A stretch of DNA of 64,000 nt, from contig JAMZAV010000310.1 of the NCBI GenBank assembly GCA_024449915.1, positions 1 to 64,000 on the forward strand. Direction: 5' to 3'. This document shows positions 36,331 to 49,049 of this stretch, one piece after another. The translations under genes were made by a program, and so were the position numbers. This DNA comes from Sweltsa coloradensis. Lineage: Eukaryota > Arthropoda > Insecta > Plecoptera > Chloroperlidae. Below the pieces are notes generated by a model that was given only the letters and a program-made list of their open reading frames with translations, ran no database searches and was not told the DNA's origin. Positions within the stretch are counted from its first letter, which is position 1. Every line of letters starts with the position of its first letter.

Positions 36331-36930
36331 TTTAAAACGGTATTCAACACAACTTCATGAATTTATGTATTTTATACAAAGTAAATAATAATATTGTTCC
36401 GTTCTAAATGCGCGTGTAGTATTTTGACTCCAGTACTGATATACTACCTACTTAGTATATCATGCTAGGTACAATCATAAAACTAAATATTATACAATAA
36501 TCGATGTACGTATATATATATTTGTTGCACTTGAGGAAGAAATGGTGAAGAAATGAAAAATGTTCATGAATTATCTCTATATATGATCTTCATCGACATT
36601 AAGATAATCAAAACCACAAATGAAGATTTTAATTCTACCTCTTTTGTAGCGAACAACCACATGTTGACTTGGCAACAAGCACTGGTTTGTTATGATGGCA
36701 GTACTGAATGTCCCAAAGGTTGTAGCAAGCTACGAGCATCCACCTCAAACTTATATTATATAGAAATAAATAGTAGTTACATACATCTGCAGAATATGGC
36801 TGTGTATTATGATAAAGAAACATTGGCTGATGTATTTACAAGTGTAAACAGCGCCCGCAGTACAAACAAAAAGCTTATTAAACGTCCCGCGTCGGTTCTG
36901 CAGGAGTACTCATCTGAGCCTCCCTAACGC
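36331..36930. other. SRRM intron, no supported gene
   Basis: A 124-codon plus ORF (36553-36927) shows no recognisable motif and runs into the tRNA-like sequence that follows; treated as chance. Confidence 0.4.
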
Positions 36931-36934
36931 CGTA

Positions 36935-37020
36935 GACTCGAGTGGCATGAGCGCAGCGTGTTCGCGTAGCATGCAAGAGGTACCCGGTTCGAGACCTGGC
37001 CTGTGCGTTTTTTTTTCCTT
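36935..37020 (+). repeat. tRNA-like sequence, probably a SINE head or tRNA pseudogene
   Basis: A-box-like GTGGCATGAGCGCAGCG and B box GGTTCGAGACC at tRNA spacing, then a T run (Pol III terminator). The arms do not fold into a good cloverleaf, so it is not called as a tRNA gene. Confidence 0.55.
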
Positions 37021-38080
37021 TTGTTTATCCGGAAATAACAATTATTTATATCTTTACTGTGATAGATTTAATTTTTATAATCTTTTGTGGAAGTTACTCT
37101 TTTCTTTTTTTATATATTTTATGTAACCGGTACCGGTATATCTGCCACAGTCTCTGTTGCTAATCTCTTGGTAAGAAAAGGTGGATTTGAAACTGGTCTC
37201 ATCTAGGACTAATTAAGCAAATGTACCAAGGCCCCAAGCAAGTCTTGCAATCTCCCGTGCACGCTCGTAGATTTATAGATGAAATGGAATAAATATATAA
37301 TGTAAACAAATAAAATATAAATATAAATAAATGAACAATAAGAACGTTCACATAACCGTCTACTAGTCTACCGTACCGTCTAATCTATTTGGTTGACAAA
37401 TTACAGCAGCAGATAACTAAATATTGATATGAATTCAGAGCCGCGAGCAGAATAGGCATTGAAGGTATAGGCCACACCCACCCCAGTCTCTCGTCATTGA
37501 CAGCAGACTACGGCGTGCGACGTCACGGTGCTGTTGCCATAATTCTTGTAATCGCTTGGCCGTACGAGTTGAAGTTGGACCAAACATCTCAAATATCTCG
37601 AAAACGAACCCCGTTTGACCACATTTTCAAAAGCAAATAATGTTAGTCGTGAAATTATCTACATTTTGCACCTAAATTTGTTAATATTCCTTTAGGGGTC
37701 ACAATGTTACGCAACGATATGTGATTGAAAGTGTAGGTTTTTGTTCAGCAACAATGCATAAGATAGGGTATTCCAGCGCATTTCAAAACGCAATAAATAA
37801 AAAACTAGTACCGTTAGGCCCAAAAAAAGATTTTTGCTATACTCACAAGCTCAATCTCATCTTTCAGTACCTGGAATCTGAAGGATATCTATCACATGCG
37901 CAGTTACCATCGATCGACTTTAATACTGGCCCGTCGAGCATCCTCCCACTTTTTACTTTGGAAATTAACTTCTGGGTACCTCTACACACACAAGAGATAA
38001 AGAAAGAAGTCGAAACGTATCAGCAACTTATCTTTTCATCTTTTTTTGTTTATGCATCCTACCGAAAGGTTTTAAGTTAA
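37021..38080. other. SRRM intron, nothing recognised
   Basis: Includes an unrecognised 119-codon plus ORF (37721-38080). Confidence 0.4.
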
Positions 38081-38083
38081 GTT

Positions 38084-38737
38084 AAAGGGGTATTTAACCG
38101 CTAAACTCAAAAAATATATTTCATTCAGGCTAACTAGTAATGAATTAAGCAATTAACAAAAAATTATTGGGGCCATCATGACCTCCCAAAAAATTGTCAA
38201 ACATGACATTATTCGAGCTAGGTCCCATCGGCGAAAATCTCCCATAAGAAATAACATGGGGACGATCTTTATGCCCCGTGACCTTAGAGGATTTCGATCC
38301 AAAAAAATATTGGTTATTATTGACGTAATCTACAGCCTTTTCTGCAAATTCTCTATATTTTGTTTTGTAATTTGGGCAAGCAGTTCGGTCAAAATATGCT
38401 GATTACCAAGATGGGGTGTGATTTTGGATTGCATATTTTTGCGTGTTTGAGGGTATATTTGGGCACAGTTTCAAGACACGATGTTATAAAGGGGCATTTT
38501 AGATTGGTACTATGCTCTAGTATCTATGTGAACCAAAAAAGAAGCAGGTTAAAGCCGGTTTAAGAAATTTCCCAAAACACCAATCTTCGCAAATTTCTGG
38601 ATAAAAAAAATTAAAAAATTCGTGTTAAATCACAGTTACAAGATATAATTTTATAAACGGTCATTTAAGTGTAGTATTGTGCTATAGATCACGTGGTAAA
38701 AAATAATTTTTTTTTTTGGGTTTTTAGCCCCTTTAAG
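38084..38737. mobile_element. TTAA-flanked element, AGGGG ends (tentative)
   Basis: Left end TTAAAGGGGTATTTAACC and right end GGTTTTTAGCCCCTTTAA are imperfect inverses with TTAA outside, as in Kolobok or piggyBac-type elements. The interior is unrecognised. Confidence 0.5.
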
Positions 38738-39036
38738 GGTCCTTCTGTACTTTTTCTCCCACAGAAACTTTTGTATTTATTTTCCTAGTTCAATTATCCC
38801 AGCCATTTAAATCTAACCTATACTTTCGCAAACTTGTTAACTAGCTTCACCGGTAGGCCCTAACTATGGGCAAGTACAAATTTTAGTTTGCTTCTAGACC
38901 TTCATTTTGAGACAACTATCTTCCCATTTTCAAAGAACAATATTGATGCAACAATAACGAATAAAAAATATTGAATGGTAAATTAGCACAATCAATATAT
39001 AATCTGGCTGGTCTGGCTTTGTTCCAAGTGTTTTAA

Positions 39037-39660
39037 GGCTATCCGACCACAATTTTCTATTTTCCAAAGTATGCTACCAAGTCAAAATAAAATGAATGGC
39101 TTTGAAACCTGGCTCGTTTAGAAAATCAAAACTATTTTTTCCTAAATTTTCTGATCGGGCACACGGCTAATATTCCCTCTTCAAAATAATTTCAAACTTC
39201 AATTCGTCCAAGCACACCATTCAACGTAGGTAGTAGTTGTGTTTTTGACTTTTTGTGACATTAATTTTCAGCTGGTTTTCTTGAGGCTGACAGAGAGAAT
39301 TTTTTTTGTCTTTCCTGTAATTTTTTTTGTTTGGCGGTACAAATCGGTACAAAATACTGCCAAACGAAAAAATTTGCAGGAAAACAACTGTAAAAAAATA
39401 CCTTTTTTCTCTCAGTCAGCCTCTAGAAACCAGTTGAAAATTAATGTCACAAAAACACAACTACCTACGTTGAATGGTGTGCTTGTGCGAATTGAAGTTT
39501 TAAATTATTTTGAAGTGGCGATATTAGCCGTGTGCCCGATCAGAAAAATTTGAAAATATAGTTTTGATTTTCTAAATAAGCCAGGTTTCAAAGCCATTCA
39601 CTATAATTATTTTGACTTGGTAGCATATTTTGGAAAATAGAAAAACACTGTTGAATAGCC
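39037..39660. mobile_element. Foldback element with about 300-bp inverted arms
   Basis: Almost the whole 624 bp is one imperfect palindrome centred near 39345. Ends GGCTATCC and GAATAGCC are flanked by TTAA (39033-39036, 39661-39664). Arms share segments such as TAGCATATTTTGGAAAATAG and its inverse. Non-coding. Confidence 0.85.
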
Positions 39661-39664
39661 TTAA

Positions 39665-39875
39665 CCCTTTTTGGACAGATTTAAAAAAAAATTATTTAGA
39701 AGGCAGTGGAACTGTTAACTATAGTAAGTGCATTAAAAGACCTGTATAGGAGGGCGTCATACAAAGTTTCAAAATTAAAAAAAAAAAAAAAAAAATTTAA
39801 AGTTTTTATGGGAGGTGTAGTAAAGTGTGCAGAAACACCCATGTCGGGGCTGCCCCGACATATGACCGGAAAGGG
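39665..39875. mobile_element. piggyBac-like MITE abutting the foldback element
   Basis: 211 bp, ends CCCTTTTTGGAC and GACCGGAAAGGG, TTAA on both sides (39661-39664, 39876-39879). The left TTAA is the same one that closes the foldback element. A truncated relative lies at 26722-26945. Confidence 0.8.
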
Positions 39876-39879
39876 TTAA

Positions 39880-40650
39880 GTATTACGGATCTACAAATTG
39901 CAAAGACGCTCTAAACCCAATTACTGAGAGGGGCCGAACTATAAAATCATTTCTTCATTTAGAACAAGTATACAAAATTACCTTGCGGTACTCTTAGACA
40001 ACCCTCGAAAAATCCATTCCCCAGAGTTACAAAAGTCTCCTGGCGAGTTGTCAAGTCCTATCACTTGTCTGTCAATACCACTGGTAGCCTGAATCTGTGA
40101 ATTTTAAATCCACGCATAGCTGCTCCATCGAAAGAATGCAGATGCTAGCTGCATCGGCGGGGAAGAACGGGCCAATTAGCGATCCGCGATCAGTATTTTA
40201 AATTATGGGCCGCTGATTGGCTAGAACTAGCCCGCCGGTGACATCGCCATCTGCAAACTTTCGATGGACCAGCTATATATATATATAAATATGTTTTTAT
40301 TTTTACCTAATATCGATCATCGACAGTCTTTGTGAGAAAATTAAGTTGTCTGCAGTCGGCACTATGAGTAGTCCCCTCCCCTCCCCCAATAAACCAATCC
40401 TTCAAACCTTGCCAACATCAATGAACATGTCAAAAACTCGATCCATAGATGTGGGCCTTTTATGACGTGCCAGCTTGCAAACAAAAAGGAAGGTTTACGT
40501 TAGCATTTCTTTTTAGAAAAGAGGCTAGCGCGGCAATTGGCAAGTACCTGCAGTAAATATGACATAGTAGTAGTAAACATCTCGCCACAAAATCATTGAG
40601 CTGTATTTGTCCTCAGTCATATTCGAGGTGATTAAATAAATAAAATAATA
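39880..40650. other. SRRM intron, nothing recognised
   Basis: No structured feature beyond a short (TA)n near 40275. Confidence 0.45.
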
Positions 40651-40669
40651 AATAAATAAATAAATTGTA

Positions 40670-41076
40670 TTTAGAGTCTACCCACTCAGTTATATAACTG
40701 ATTTTCAGTGGAGGACTTTAAATCAAAGCGACCAAGCCAACCCTGTAGGCCCCGACGTAATCGACGAGTGAGCGATAACCAACCAAAGATCGATATTTTT
40801 AATAGGAAATATAGCAATCAGTGGTATGGACAGTGCGAACACCCGCGAATCAACGCCAGAATCAACAAGGCCGATTCAGAACAACTCTGAATTTATTATG
40901 TGCTTCGTTGCTAGGACGGCTCCAAAGTCACCGTTTACAAACTCCTAAGACACAAACTGATGGACTTAAGTCCAAATCAGAAGTTAAAAAACTACTGACT
41001 TTAGCGGGAATCGAACCCTAGACCTTCTGCATTGGAAGCAGATACGCTAACAACAAGACCAACGAGCCACATATAT
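40670..41076 (-). repeat. tRNA-derived SINE, Trp-like head, reverse copy
   Basis: Read on the minus strand: TCTTGTTGTTAGCGTA (A box), a perfect anticodon stem TCTGC/GCAGA with loop TTCCAAT (CCA), and GGTTCGATTCCC (B box). The body matches 23050-23462 to its end at ACTGAGTGGGTAGACTC. Confidence 0.85.
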
Positions 41077-41481
41077 TTTCGAGTGGAAGACGTGCTTTGA
41101 GAGACTAGCCATCTGATTTTAGATTCTCATTCGTTATATTTTGTGTGCAGTGTTTTAACTCCCAAGAAGAATGTCTACCGATTTCAGTCAGGGAAGCAAT
41201 CTTCAATGCAATATAGGTTTCAAAATTCAACCCTTGTTCTGTTATTCATGATTGAAATTCGCCTGAAAACACGTTTTATGCTATCTTACAAGGACACGTT
41301 TCCCAAAAACTCTTGCCTACGGCGGCAAACCCTGGACTACTTAGCCTACCTCGTGGTGAATGAAATTTGTACCTAGAGAGTACATTTCCTCCCGATTTTT
41401 CGAGAGTTGCTCTTAGATAACAATACAGTACTTCATAGTTCATAATCATATATAAAATAAAAATGTATTCACTGTATTTAC

Positions 41482-41546
41482 CTGCCACTTGCAACATCAG
41501 AAGAAGATTCACACCTCTTTTTTGACACACTTTCATCTCGTTTTTT
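41482..41546 (-). CDS. Srrm234: SRRM internal exon, 65 bp, phase 0 to phase 2
   Basis: Between CCTTTAG| and GGCAG|GTAAAT. It reads KKRDESVSKKRCESSSDVAS and Gly, then the leftover AG joins the T of the giant exon to make Ser. It is assigned to the gene by phase compatibility on both sides and by composition. The 65-bp size is small for an exon but above the usual microexon range of 27 nt or less. It could also be joined to the SRRM4-like first exon if that ends at 57898 in phase 0. Confidence 0.8.
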
Positions 41547-42860
41547 CTAAAGGAAAATTAGAAATACAAAAAATTACAATGTGGCACACTACATACTAAC
41601 ACATAAAATATTTAGGTGTGAATAGTACAAAAAATATCTATACAAAGGTGAATGTTAGAAAATTTATAAATATTTGGTAATAGCAAATCTGTATGTAGGT
41701 CTACTAGTACACAACAGAGAACAAGGGTTAACGTAAAATTAAAACCAAAACTGCCAATTTCCTTAATAAAAGTAAAAGTACATACTTAATTATACACTAT
41801 TACCAAAAATCCATAAACTCCAGAGAGAAAACTGTCACAAAATAAACTTATGTTCCACAGCCTACTCATTCATACTAGAATGTCTCTGTACAATGTGGGC
41901 CAAACATGAGATTTGTGATGTCAATGGGTGCATAAAAAGAGGCTTGGACTACAAATTAAAGCCACAAGTGCCACATGACTTTTGTTTAGGACAGTTCAGT
42001 AATGTCGGACAATGAGTGGCATATTTTGTTAGTACAATTTTTAAAAGTATATGTTGATTTAGTATCAACAGTTCAAATGTTATCCGTCCCACATTTGTAA
42101 CAAAACACTACAAATGAATTTCATTTTTGACCCAGTATGTACTTTAATAGGTAGGTGCAATATGTAATGTATGACAACACACGTGATTCAGAGGCCAGAA
42201 GATTCTCTACCACTTTCTTACCAAACCAAATACAAGTTAGCCTACATACCCAGGATTTTATAAATAAAATAAGTTAAATAACCCTTTTAAGCTATTGCTA
42301 TTAAGACTTGTCAATGGGATTATGTATCAGTTTTGATTCACTAAACAAAGGTCTGTGAATCAACTTGCAACATATTTATGTAATACTAATAGGTAGTGAA
42401 AGTAGGTATTATTGGCCATAGTTTGTGCATGTTGGGGGGGGGGGGGGGGTATGAATCATACCAATTACAAACTGTGTTTGATAGCCAGGCTAAGCACATC
42501 ATTGCCAAGATAAATGTTATACAGCATAGACTTGGCATTTGCCTACAATTTGATTTACAAAACCTAAACACAACTTAATTTTCTCCAGTTATAATAGCTG
42601 TGTAAGAATGCGTACATGCTTACTGGCCAATGTATAACGAGTATGGTACTACCAATTTACAGTAAAACCTTGGGTAGTTTTGATGTCCTGTAATTCCTTG
42701 AGGCTGTCACATATTGGAATTTTTGTCATTGGGTCTTGTGAACACCATAAAGCATTTAAGCTTTTTTCCATACCGGTTTATACCTTGTTTTACCATACTT
42801 TGAATTTATTTAGACCAGAAATAACAAGGAATGGTGGTGAGTGTAATGTGGAAGTACAAA
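41547..42860. other. SRRM intron, nothing recognised
   Basis: AT-rich with an 18-bp G run near 42434-42449. Confidence 0.45.
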
Positions 42861-42865
42861 CATTT

Positions 42866-43312
42866 TTGGATGAGCATAGCGAGCGAAGCAAAGATTCCAT
42901 TTCACTACACTGGAGAAAAAAATCCGGAATGTTTTTTTTGTCTGTTAACACGATTCCGGCTAAACCGATACTCCAATTGCGATGAAATTTTCTGGAGGTC
43001 TTCGAAATCTCTGAACTTAGAACTGCCACGTTTTTGAGCGCAATCGAAAAATTATTTCTCATTAAAATCGCAATTTTACGATTTTTTTCGATTAAAAAAA
43101 AAATCTTTGACTTATAACACCTTCATGCTTTATCCGATTGTAACGATTTTTTTTTACAGAACCTTTATTTCATGAATTAATATATAGGTGTGAAATTTGA
43201 GCGCGATCGAAATATAATTTCTCATGAAAATCAAAATTTTACGTTTTTTCTTAAAAAAACATACGCTCATCCAACAACGCGCCTGAAAAAGCGTTTGCGA
43301 AGCTTCCTAGTT
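42866..43312 (+). mobile_element. GGATGAGCG-family element, copy 3
   Basis: Starts TTTGGATGAGCATAGCGAGC, shares GAAATCTCTGAACTTAGA and AATTTTACGATTTTTTTCGA with the 7002 copy, and ends ACGCTCATCC...AACGC...GCGTT...TTCCTAG. Confidence 0.75.
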
Positions 43313-45858
43313 TAACTAAATTGAAATTGATATTAATAATTGATATTGAATTCCAGCTGTCAAGCCTGGGGGCAACATTTAAAAAACTAAAAGTAACACT
43401 GTAAGTAAGTATAGTAAAAAGATTTTTGTGTTGTTGTGATACATAGTTGTGGGTTTCAATTCAAATAACAATAAAAACAGTTAGGAAAGGAGAAAAAATG
43501 CTCTCATCATAATATGGCTTCTTGAACAAATGAATGTACGCTTGAGATGACATCGAGGACCAGGGTATTATGATAGTGACAAGTCTAATCCAATTTCAAG
43601 GAGTCAATTACTTCATAAGAAAAGACTACAGATGAACGTGCATGATTGACTGAGCTCCAACTTAAAACTAGACTAGCTCTTGGCTAGGGGTGGGGGTGAA
43701 AGATGAGAGAGAGATAATGAATGTGAAGGGGATAGACAAGACAGGGAGGGGATGGGGGAGAGGGGGAGAAGAGTTACCAGAAGTTAAAGTTCGTTTTGTG
43801 GCGGGATTAATAGATTCACTGGTAGGCAAGTTCCCACCTTCTTAATTCCCCATCGTGAATTATGGTACTGGTATTATAAAACAAATGGTGGGCATTGACA
43901 ATAATTTCCAAGGACAAAATATTTCTGTTAAAAAGTTGATTCTTATTTCTTACTCTGTTCCATAAGTTCCAGAAACAACTTGCAAGGTTCACTGGTATTT
44001 GATGTCATCCCTAGTACGGACTGAACATATCCAAGGGCTTTACTGTATCATAGTAGTACAATGTGTGTGTACATCATGTGTCGCATTCGGCCATTCCACT
44101 CTGACAAAGAGGAGATCTCACGTACAACAGCAAACATCAGGAACAACAGTACAATAATCCATCGACAATAACAAATACCAAGACACCTAAGGCATGTTTT
44201 GAACTAAGAGTAACAGTAGAATTAAGGAAGACTGTGCTATTGGGTACGGTACTCCTTGACTCATAGCATAGACAAAGTTAAGTAAGTAAACAGCACTCAT
44301 TCAAGCCAATAGGTTTGGTATATACATATATACAATATACATGAATAATATATTCCTACATAAACAAATAACTGCTGAGTAAATTAATCACATAGAACTA
44401 CTAACAAATTATAAATAATAATATGCAATAGCATTGCATATTTTCATTAAGAAACTCTTAATAGTAATGTACGCGGTTGGATTTACAATATTCAAACAAA
44501 AATTGAAGTACTGTGTGGATGGAAAATGCTGAATAAATGTTAAGATAAACTATATCTGTATCTACAGACAACTAGCAATAGTTCCATAAAACAAACGTAG
44601 TATAATATCGACCGAGGGGATTTAAGCCCATATGTATCCTCGAGGCATATTATTATTTTGCATCTGCGTTCTAAAAATTTGCCAACGGTTTCAATACAAC
44701 ACACTGGGTCTGTTGCACTCAAAGGCAACCCCGTGACAGGGATATTAAATTACAGAATTAACAATTTGGTACAGCCTTCCTTAATTGCCACTTTTGCCCT
44801 GAAGAAATCTACCAAAAACGTAAATAGCAAAAGATGACAGTACGTACATCATAACATGCAAGTGTATTTTACATTAAGAAAAGAAAGAAAAATAAGAGTG
44901 ATGTTATGACTTTTGATGTCATTACAGCACATTGTTTACATTTACTTGGCAAAATAAATATGAAAACTCATGTGCACGTAATCATTTGGTTCAGTTAGAA
45001 AATAACGAAATCACCGCCACCAGAATTTGCAATAACTCTTAAATGTCTATACTTACTCAAGGCCCAATTTCGGGGAATCCTATGTAATGGTGCGTGGTGG
45101 TTATAAACAAGAAATATTTTTATCGCTCCATCTCTCGTTTTTTTTTTTTATATAAACAGACAAATAAAACATGCAAAAACACTAATAATAGTTCTAAAGG
45201 TTTCATGATAAGATAACTTACAAGTAAAAGGGGGTTATGAAATTGTAAATACAGTAGTGGATGAAAAATATCAAATCAGATGATTTTAAAATATACAATG
45301 TACAAGTAAGCCATGATATAAGTAGCCAAGACAATCAAATATGTGGTAGGCACAGAAAGAAAGAATAATGTAAATTATGTAGTAGTACTAGTAGCCTATG
45401 TATTTTTGCGACTGATTGGGCAAATTAATAATGTATATATTTTGTTGTTTGTTTTGATTTAGATTTGAGTTAAAATAAAATGGCTTTATTTATAAACTCC
45501 ACATTAATAAACAATGGATAAAACTATACTTACTATTTGAAAAATCCTGTGGCAACATGCACAGTTCCATGGAACACAAGTTGGGTTGATAAGATATGGA
45601 TTAAAAAAATATTAATTGAAACATATTGAAATCAGAGCCAAGGTGGAAAAATTATTGAGATAGGCACTGGATTTATATAGAATGTTGAAGTTACTACACA
45701 ATACAAACTCATGTTATCCACAAGTAGTTGACGCAAGGGCCTCTAGATGGCAATATGTCTCTAGGTTTAGCTCCTATGACGGAAACAAAACTACAACTTG
45801 TGAGATATTCTTTGACCTCATTTTAATTCCTAAACGAGTAACGTGTTTTCAAAGTTAC
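43313..45858. other. SRRM intron, nothing recognised
   Basis: AT-rich, no repeat boundaries identified. A purine-rich GAGAGAGA/GGGGAGA stretch lies near 43690-43780. Confidence 0.45.
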
Positions 45859-45973
45859 CTCAGAGCGAGACCGCTTATCCTTAGACACGCTATCCGACTT
45901 CTCTGATGTCTTGCGACGGTGTTTATTCTTGTCTCTCTTCTTGCGTGTCTTACTCTTTGGAGAATCCGAGTCA
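45859..45973 (-). CDS. Srrm234: SRRM internal exon ending in phase 0
   Basis: A 115-bp exon between TAATTTCAG| and TCTGAG|GTAACT. It enters in phase 2 and leaves in phase 0, encoding SDSDSPKSKTRKKRDKNK, then HRRKTSEKSDSVSKDKRSRS and Glu. The next exon (41546) enters in phase 0, so the two must be used, or skipped, together. A Tigger-like MITE lies only 37 bp upstream of this acceptor, leaving just the branch-site region between them. Confidence 0.85.
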
Positions 45974-46010
45974 CTGAAATTACAAAAGTAAAAGTAATTT
46001 AAAGTATGTA

Positions 46011-46069
46011 CAGTAAGATCTCTCTTATCCGATCTCCTCTTATCCGATGTTCCGTGTTAACCGAGCCGC

Positions 46070-46106
<37 letters not shown>

Positions 46107-46928
46107 AAAGTTTTAAATACGTAAATAAAACATAAAAATAATTACAGACGCCGCGCCGCACTTTTTTAAATGTACTCGCATACATTTGTAGGCACGCCTT
46201 ACGAGTGAGTGCAAAGAAGATAGATCGGCGATATATCTCGACTTTCGAGCAGTGTGCATCAGTCTACTGAGCATATAGAGTTCAGTGGTCAGTGTGCGTC
46301 GGGCGCATCGCCGGTAAGCGTCAGTGCCACCCACTGAGCATATAGAGGTCAGTGTGCGTCGCGCGCCTGCGCGTGCGCATACGATCCAGCCATCTCACAC
46401 ACAGCTGTTCAAAGATGGTCGTTGTGGAACTAGATGCAATCATGTTTCAACGATTCACGAAATTCGTAATCACAACGCATTGAATTGTTATTCCTGGGCT
46501 TATCTTATTTCTTTCCCAGACTTATCTTGCGTCGTGAGCTTCAGCGCGGGCACAGTAGTGAGAGGTTTTCCCACATGAGAACGAGAGCTAGGCCTAGGCC
46601 TAGGCTTGCATTGTAGGCCTAGGCCTACTGCGTCGAGTTTAGGCCTAGGCCTAGGCCTAGACATACGTTTTTATTACGACATGTAGGCCTAATTGTGTAC
46701 GTGTGTTCGTGAGCTTGAATTACAAGCTATTAAATCATTTAGTATACCCTGTATGAAGTGTATTGTGTGTATTTTATGTTCCTTTATCCATTACATGTGT
46801 CATATATCATTTTACCACATCAGGCTATGCTACGAGAGCAAATAAACAATTGATCCGCGCCATCCGAGTTTTTCGCAAATCCGAGGTGCCCCCGGTCTCA
46901 TCCAACTCGGATAAGAGAGATCTTACTG
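46011..46928. mobile_element. Tigger/pogo-like MITE
   Basis: 918 bp, TIRs CAGTAAGATCTCTCTTATCC and the inverted GGATAAGAGAGATCTTACTG, flanked by TA. This end sequence is typical of pogo/Tigger elements. The interior has a 33-base A run (46072-46104), a 30-bp direct repeat (CTGAGCATATAGAG.TCAGTG near 46266 and 46336) and a (GGCCTA)n tract at 46588-46660. No transposase. Confidence 0.85.
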
Positions 46929-47040
46929 TACTTGAAATATTTGTTTTGAAAGTGCTAAAAAAAACTATTGGAAAGGCATAAATGTTTCAATGGGTTGGCA
47001 AAAGTAAATTTAAGGTTAATAGAAGTTACACAGAACATAC

Positions 47041-47175
47041 CTGCTCGAGTCGGAGCTGTCACTTGAAGAGGACGACGAATCCGACGACGAAGACCTGTGT
47101 CGTTTGTGACGTTCCTTCTCCTTCTTCTTTTCTTTCAAGGTGGACTTCTTCTTGGCATGTTTTGGAGACTCGGAT
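47041..47175 (-). CDS. Srrm234: SRRM internal exon, Lys-rich then poly-Ser/Asp
   Basis: A 135-bp exon between TTGCTTAG| and GCAG|GTATGT, phase 2 on both sides. It reads RSESPKHAKKKSTL, then a Lys/Glu/Arg helix-like stretch, then an acidic serine run (SSSSDSSSSSSDSSDSS). Alternating basic and phospho-acceptor Ser/Asp stretches are typical of SRRM proteins. The exon is symmetric and could be a cassette. Confidence 0.86.
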
Positions 47176-49040
47176 CTAAGCAACACACGCAATACACAAC
47201 ACTTAAACAAACACCAAGTCAAACCCATGGCCTTCAGACTCACTTCCAAAAACCTCAACATAACAAAATGAACCAAGCCAATTGGCAGGTATGTATGAAA
47301 TTAGTAAAATAAACAATCACATACACATAATCACAACTATAGTCATAAGAAACCAAACACAAAAAATACTGTCTGTAAATGATGTGTGGAAAGACACACA
47401 TATCAAATGTGACATAATTTACCTTTCGAACCCAGCAATAATGTACGACTTGTCAGAAAAATAGAGAAATCATACATTAATATTCATATCTTGTGTATAA
47501 ATACAGCACAATATTAGGGCAGACATTGAAAAATAGAAGACAATAATTTTGCAATTTGTATGTAAAATATTAGGTTATTGGAGCACCAATATGATAGGTA
47601 CCTAACTGGCATTTGAAAACTTAATTTCAATTGAAATAGCACATATGAATACTATACAGATGCAGGTAATTATAATTATGGTAAAAACAAAATTCATGGT
47701 GATAAAAAGAAAATCATGAATAATTTACATCACCAATTAACCTCTTTCGGGGAAACCGAAAAACAAAACAAAGATGCCATTTTATCACCACAAATTCATA
47801 TCAGCCTTTGAATTGTATTATAACTATGTTTTTACTGTAACCTGCAAGTACTTGACAAGATCCCATTCCAAAATTCCCAAAAGTATATTGGGAGAAGAAC
47901 TTCAAAATAATTTTTAAATCAATTTCATTTGTCGTAACAAAAATACTGCACAGGCATTATATGTACTTCTATGGGTGTTCTACCTCTTAGTTTTAAGCCA
48001 ACATTTTACAACTCATAAATTCACACAGTACATCCAAGTCATTACAACACATGTCATTATAACAAATTATAACTTAACGTACCGGTATGAAAAAGAAACT
48101 GATTTTATGGTGTGCCTTGCACTGTTTTCCACATTCACATTTTTTCCTTACACCTGATCATCAAGATAACATTTATATAATAAAGTTTTATTTCAGCCAG
48201 TACCTTGGTGTTTGTTGTTATGACTTTGAAATTTTGAACTATATTAATAAGTATAACATAGAGCTGGTCTATGATATGACGAGATATTACTGACAACAGG
48301 TAAAAATTCCATATTGTCATTGGTATTCTATTCTGGTAAAATGTAGGCATACCTTCACAATGAAAATCGCATAACATACTAAACACAAAAAATTCAAAGT
48401 TCAAATTCCGTAAATTTTTTGTTTGTTAAGAATGAGGAGCTAGAAACTAGAAAGCAATACAAAGTTATTGTATTGCCAAAAATGTGTTCCTGACATCGAA
48501 TCAAGAACAATATCGCATATAGCAGCCCTCGGAATGAGTCGATTCACAACTTATGACAAATTAAAAAGCTTCTTTTAAGTAAACAGTTCAAAACAAATTT
48601 TTAATAATGAAATAAGTTGTGAAACAAATTATCCTACCACGTTCTAAGGAATAACCCTCCAGTGCCTTCAGCTCAATGACCAAAATATGATTTATGGATA
48701 AAATAAATGCTACTTTTTCTATTTCCTATTTTTTCTTCTCCCCTCCCCAGGGAACAGGTCTTAATTTATTTAGACTTGAGGTTGATTTAGTGTTAAAGTA
48801 CTAGTAACTTGTATTAGAAAAACTCAGCTCACATTTTAGTCTGGGAAACTTCACAGACTTAGAGTTAGGGAGAATATGTAGTTTAGTTTCAAAATAGTGG
48901 AATATGGGTAGTTGTAGGAGAAAATGAAGATTGGTAACGCAGGAAGTAGTAAAGGGGAGTAAACTGTTAACAATCAAGATAATTATTACACTACTATTCA
49001 TATTATGATTGACTGATGGCAATTTTTATTAGGCCTACAA
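47176..49040. other. SRRM intron, nothing recognised
   Basis: AT-rich; small ORFs only. Confidence 0.45.
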
Positions 49041-49049
49041 ACTTTAGAT

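Noticed and set aside
36553..36927. 124-codon plus ORF
   Set aside because: No motif, no splice partners, and it runs into a tRNA-like repeat; expected by chance in this much sequence.
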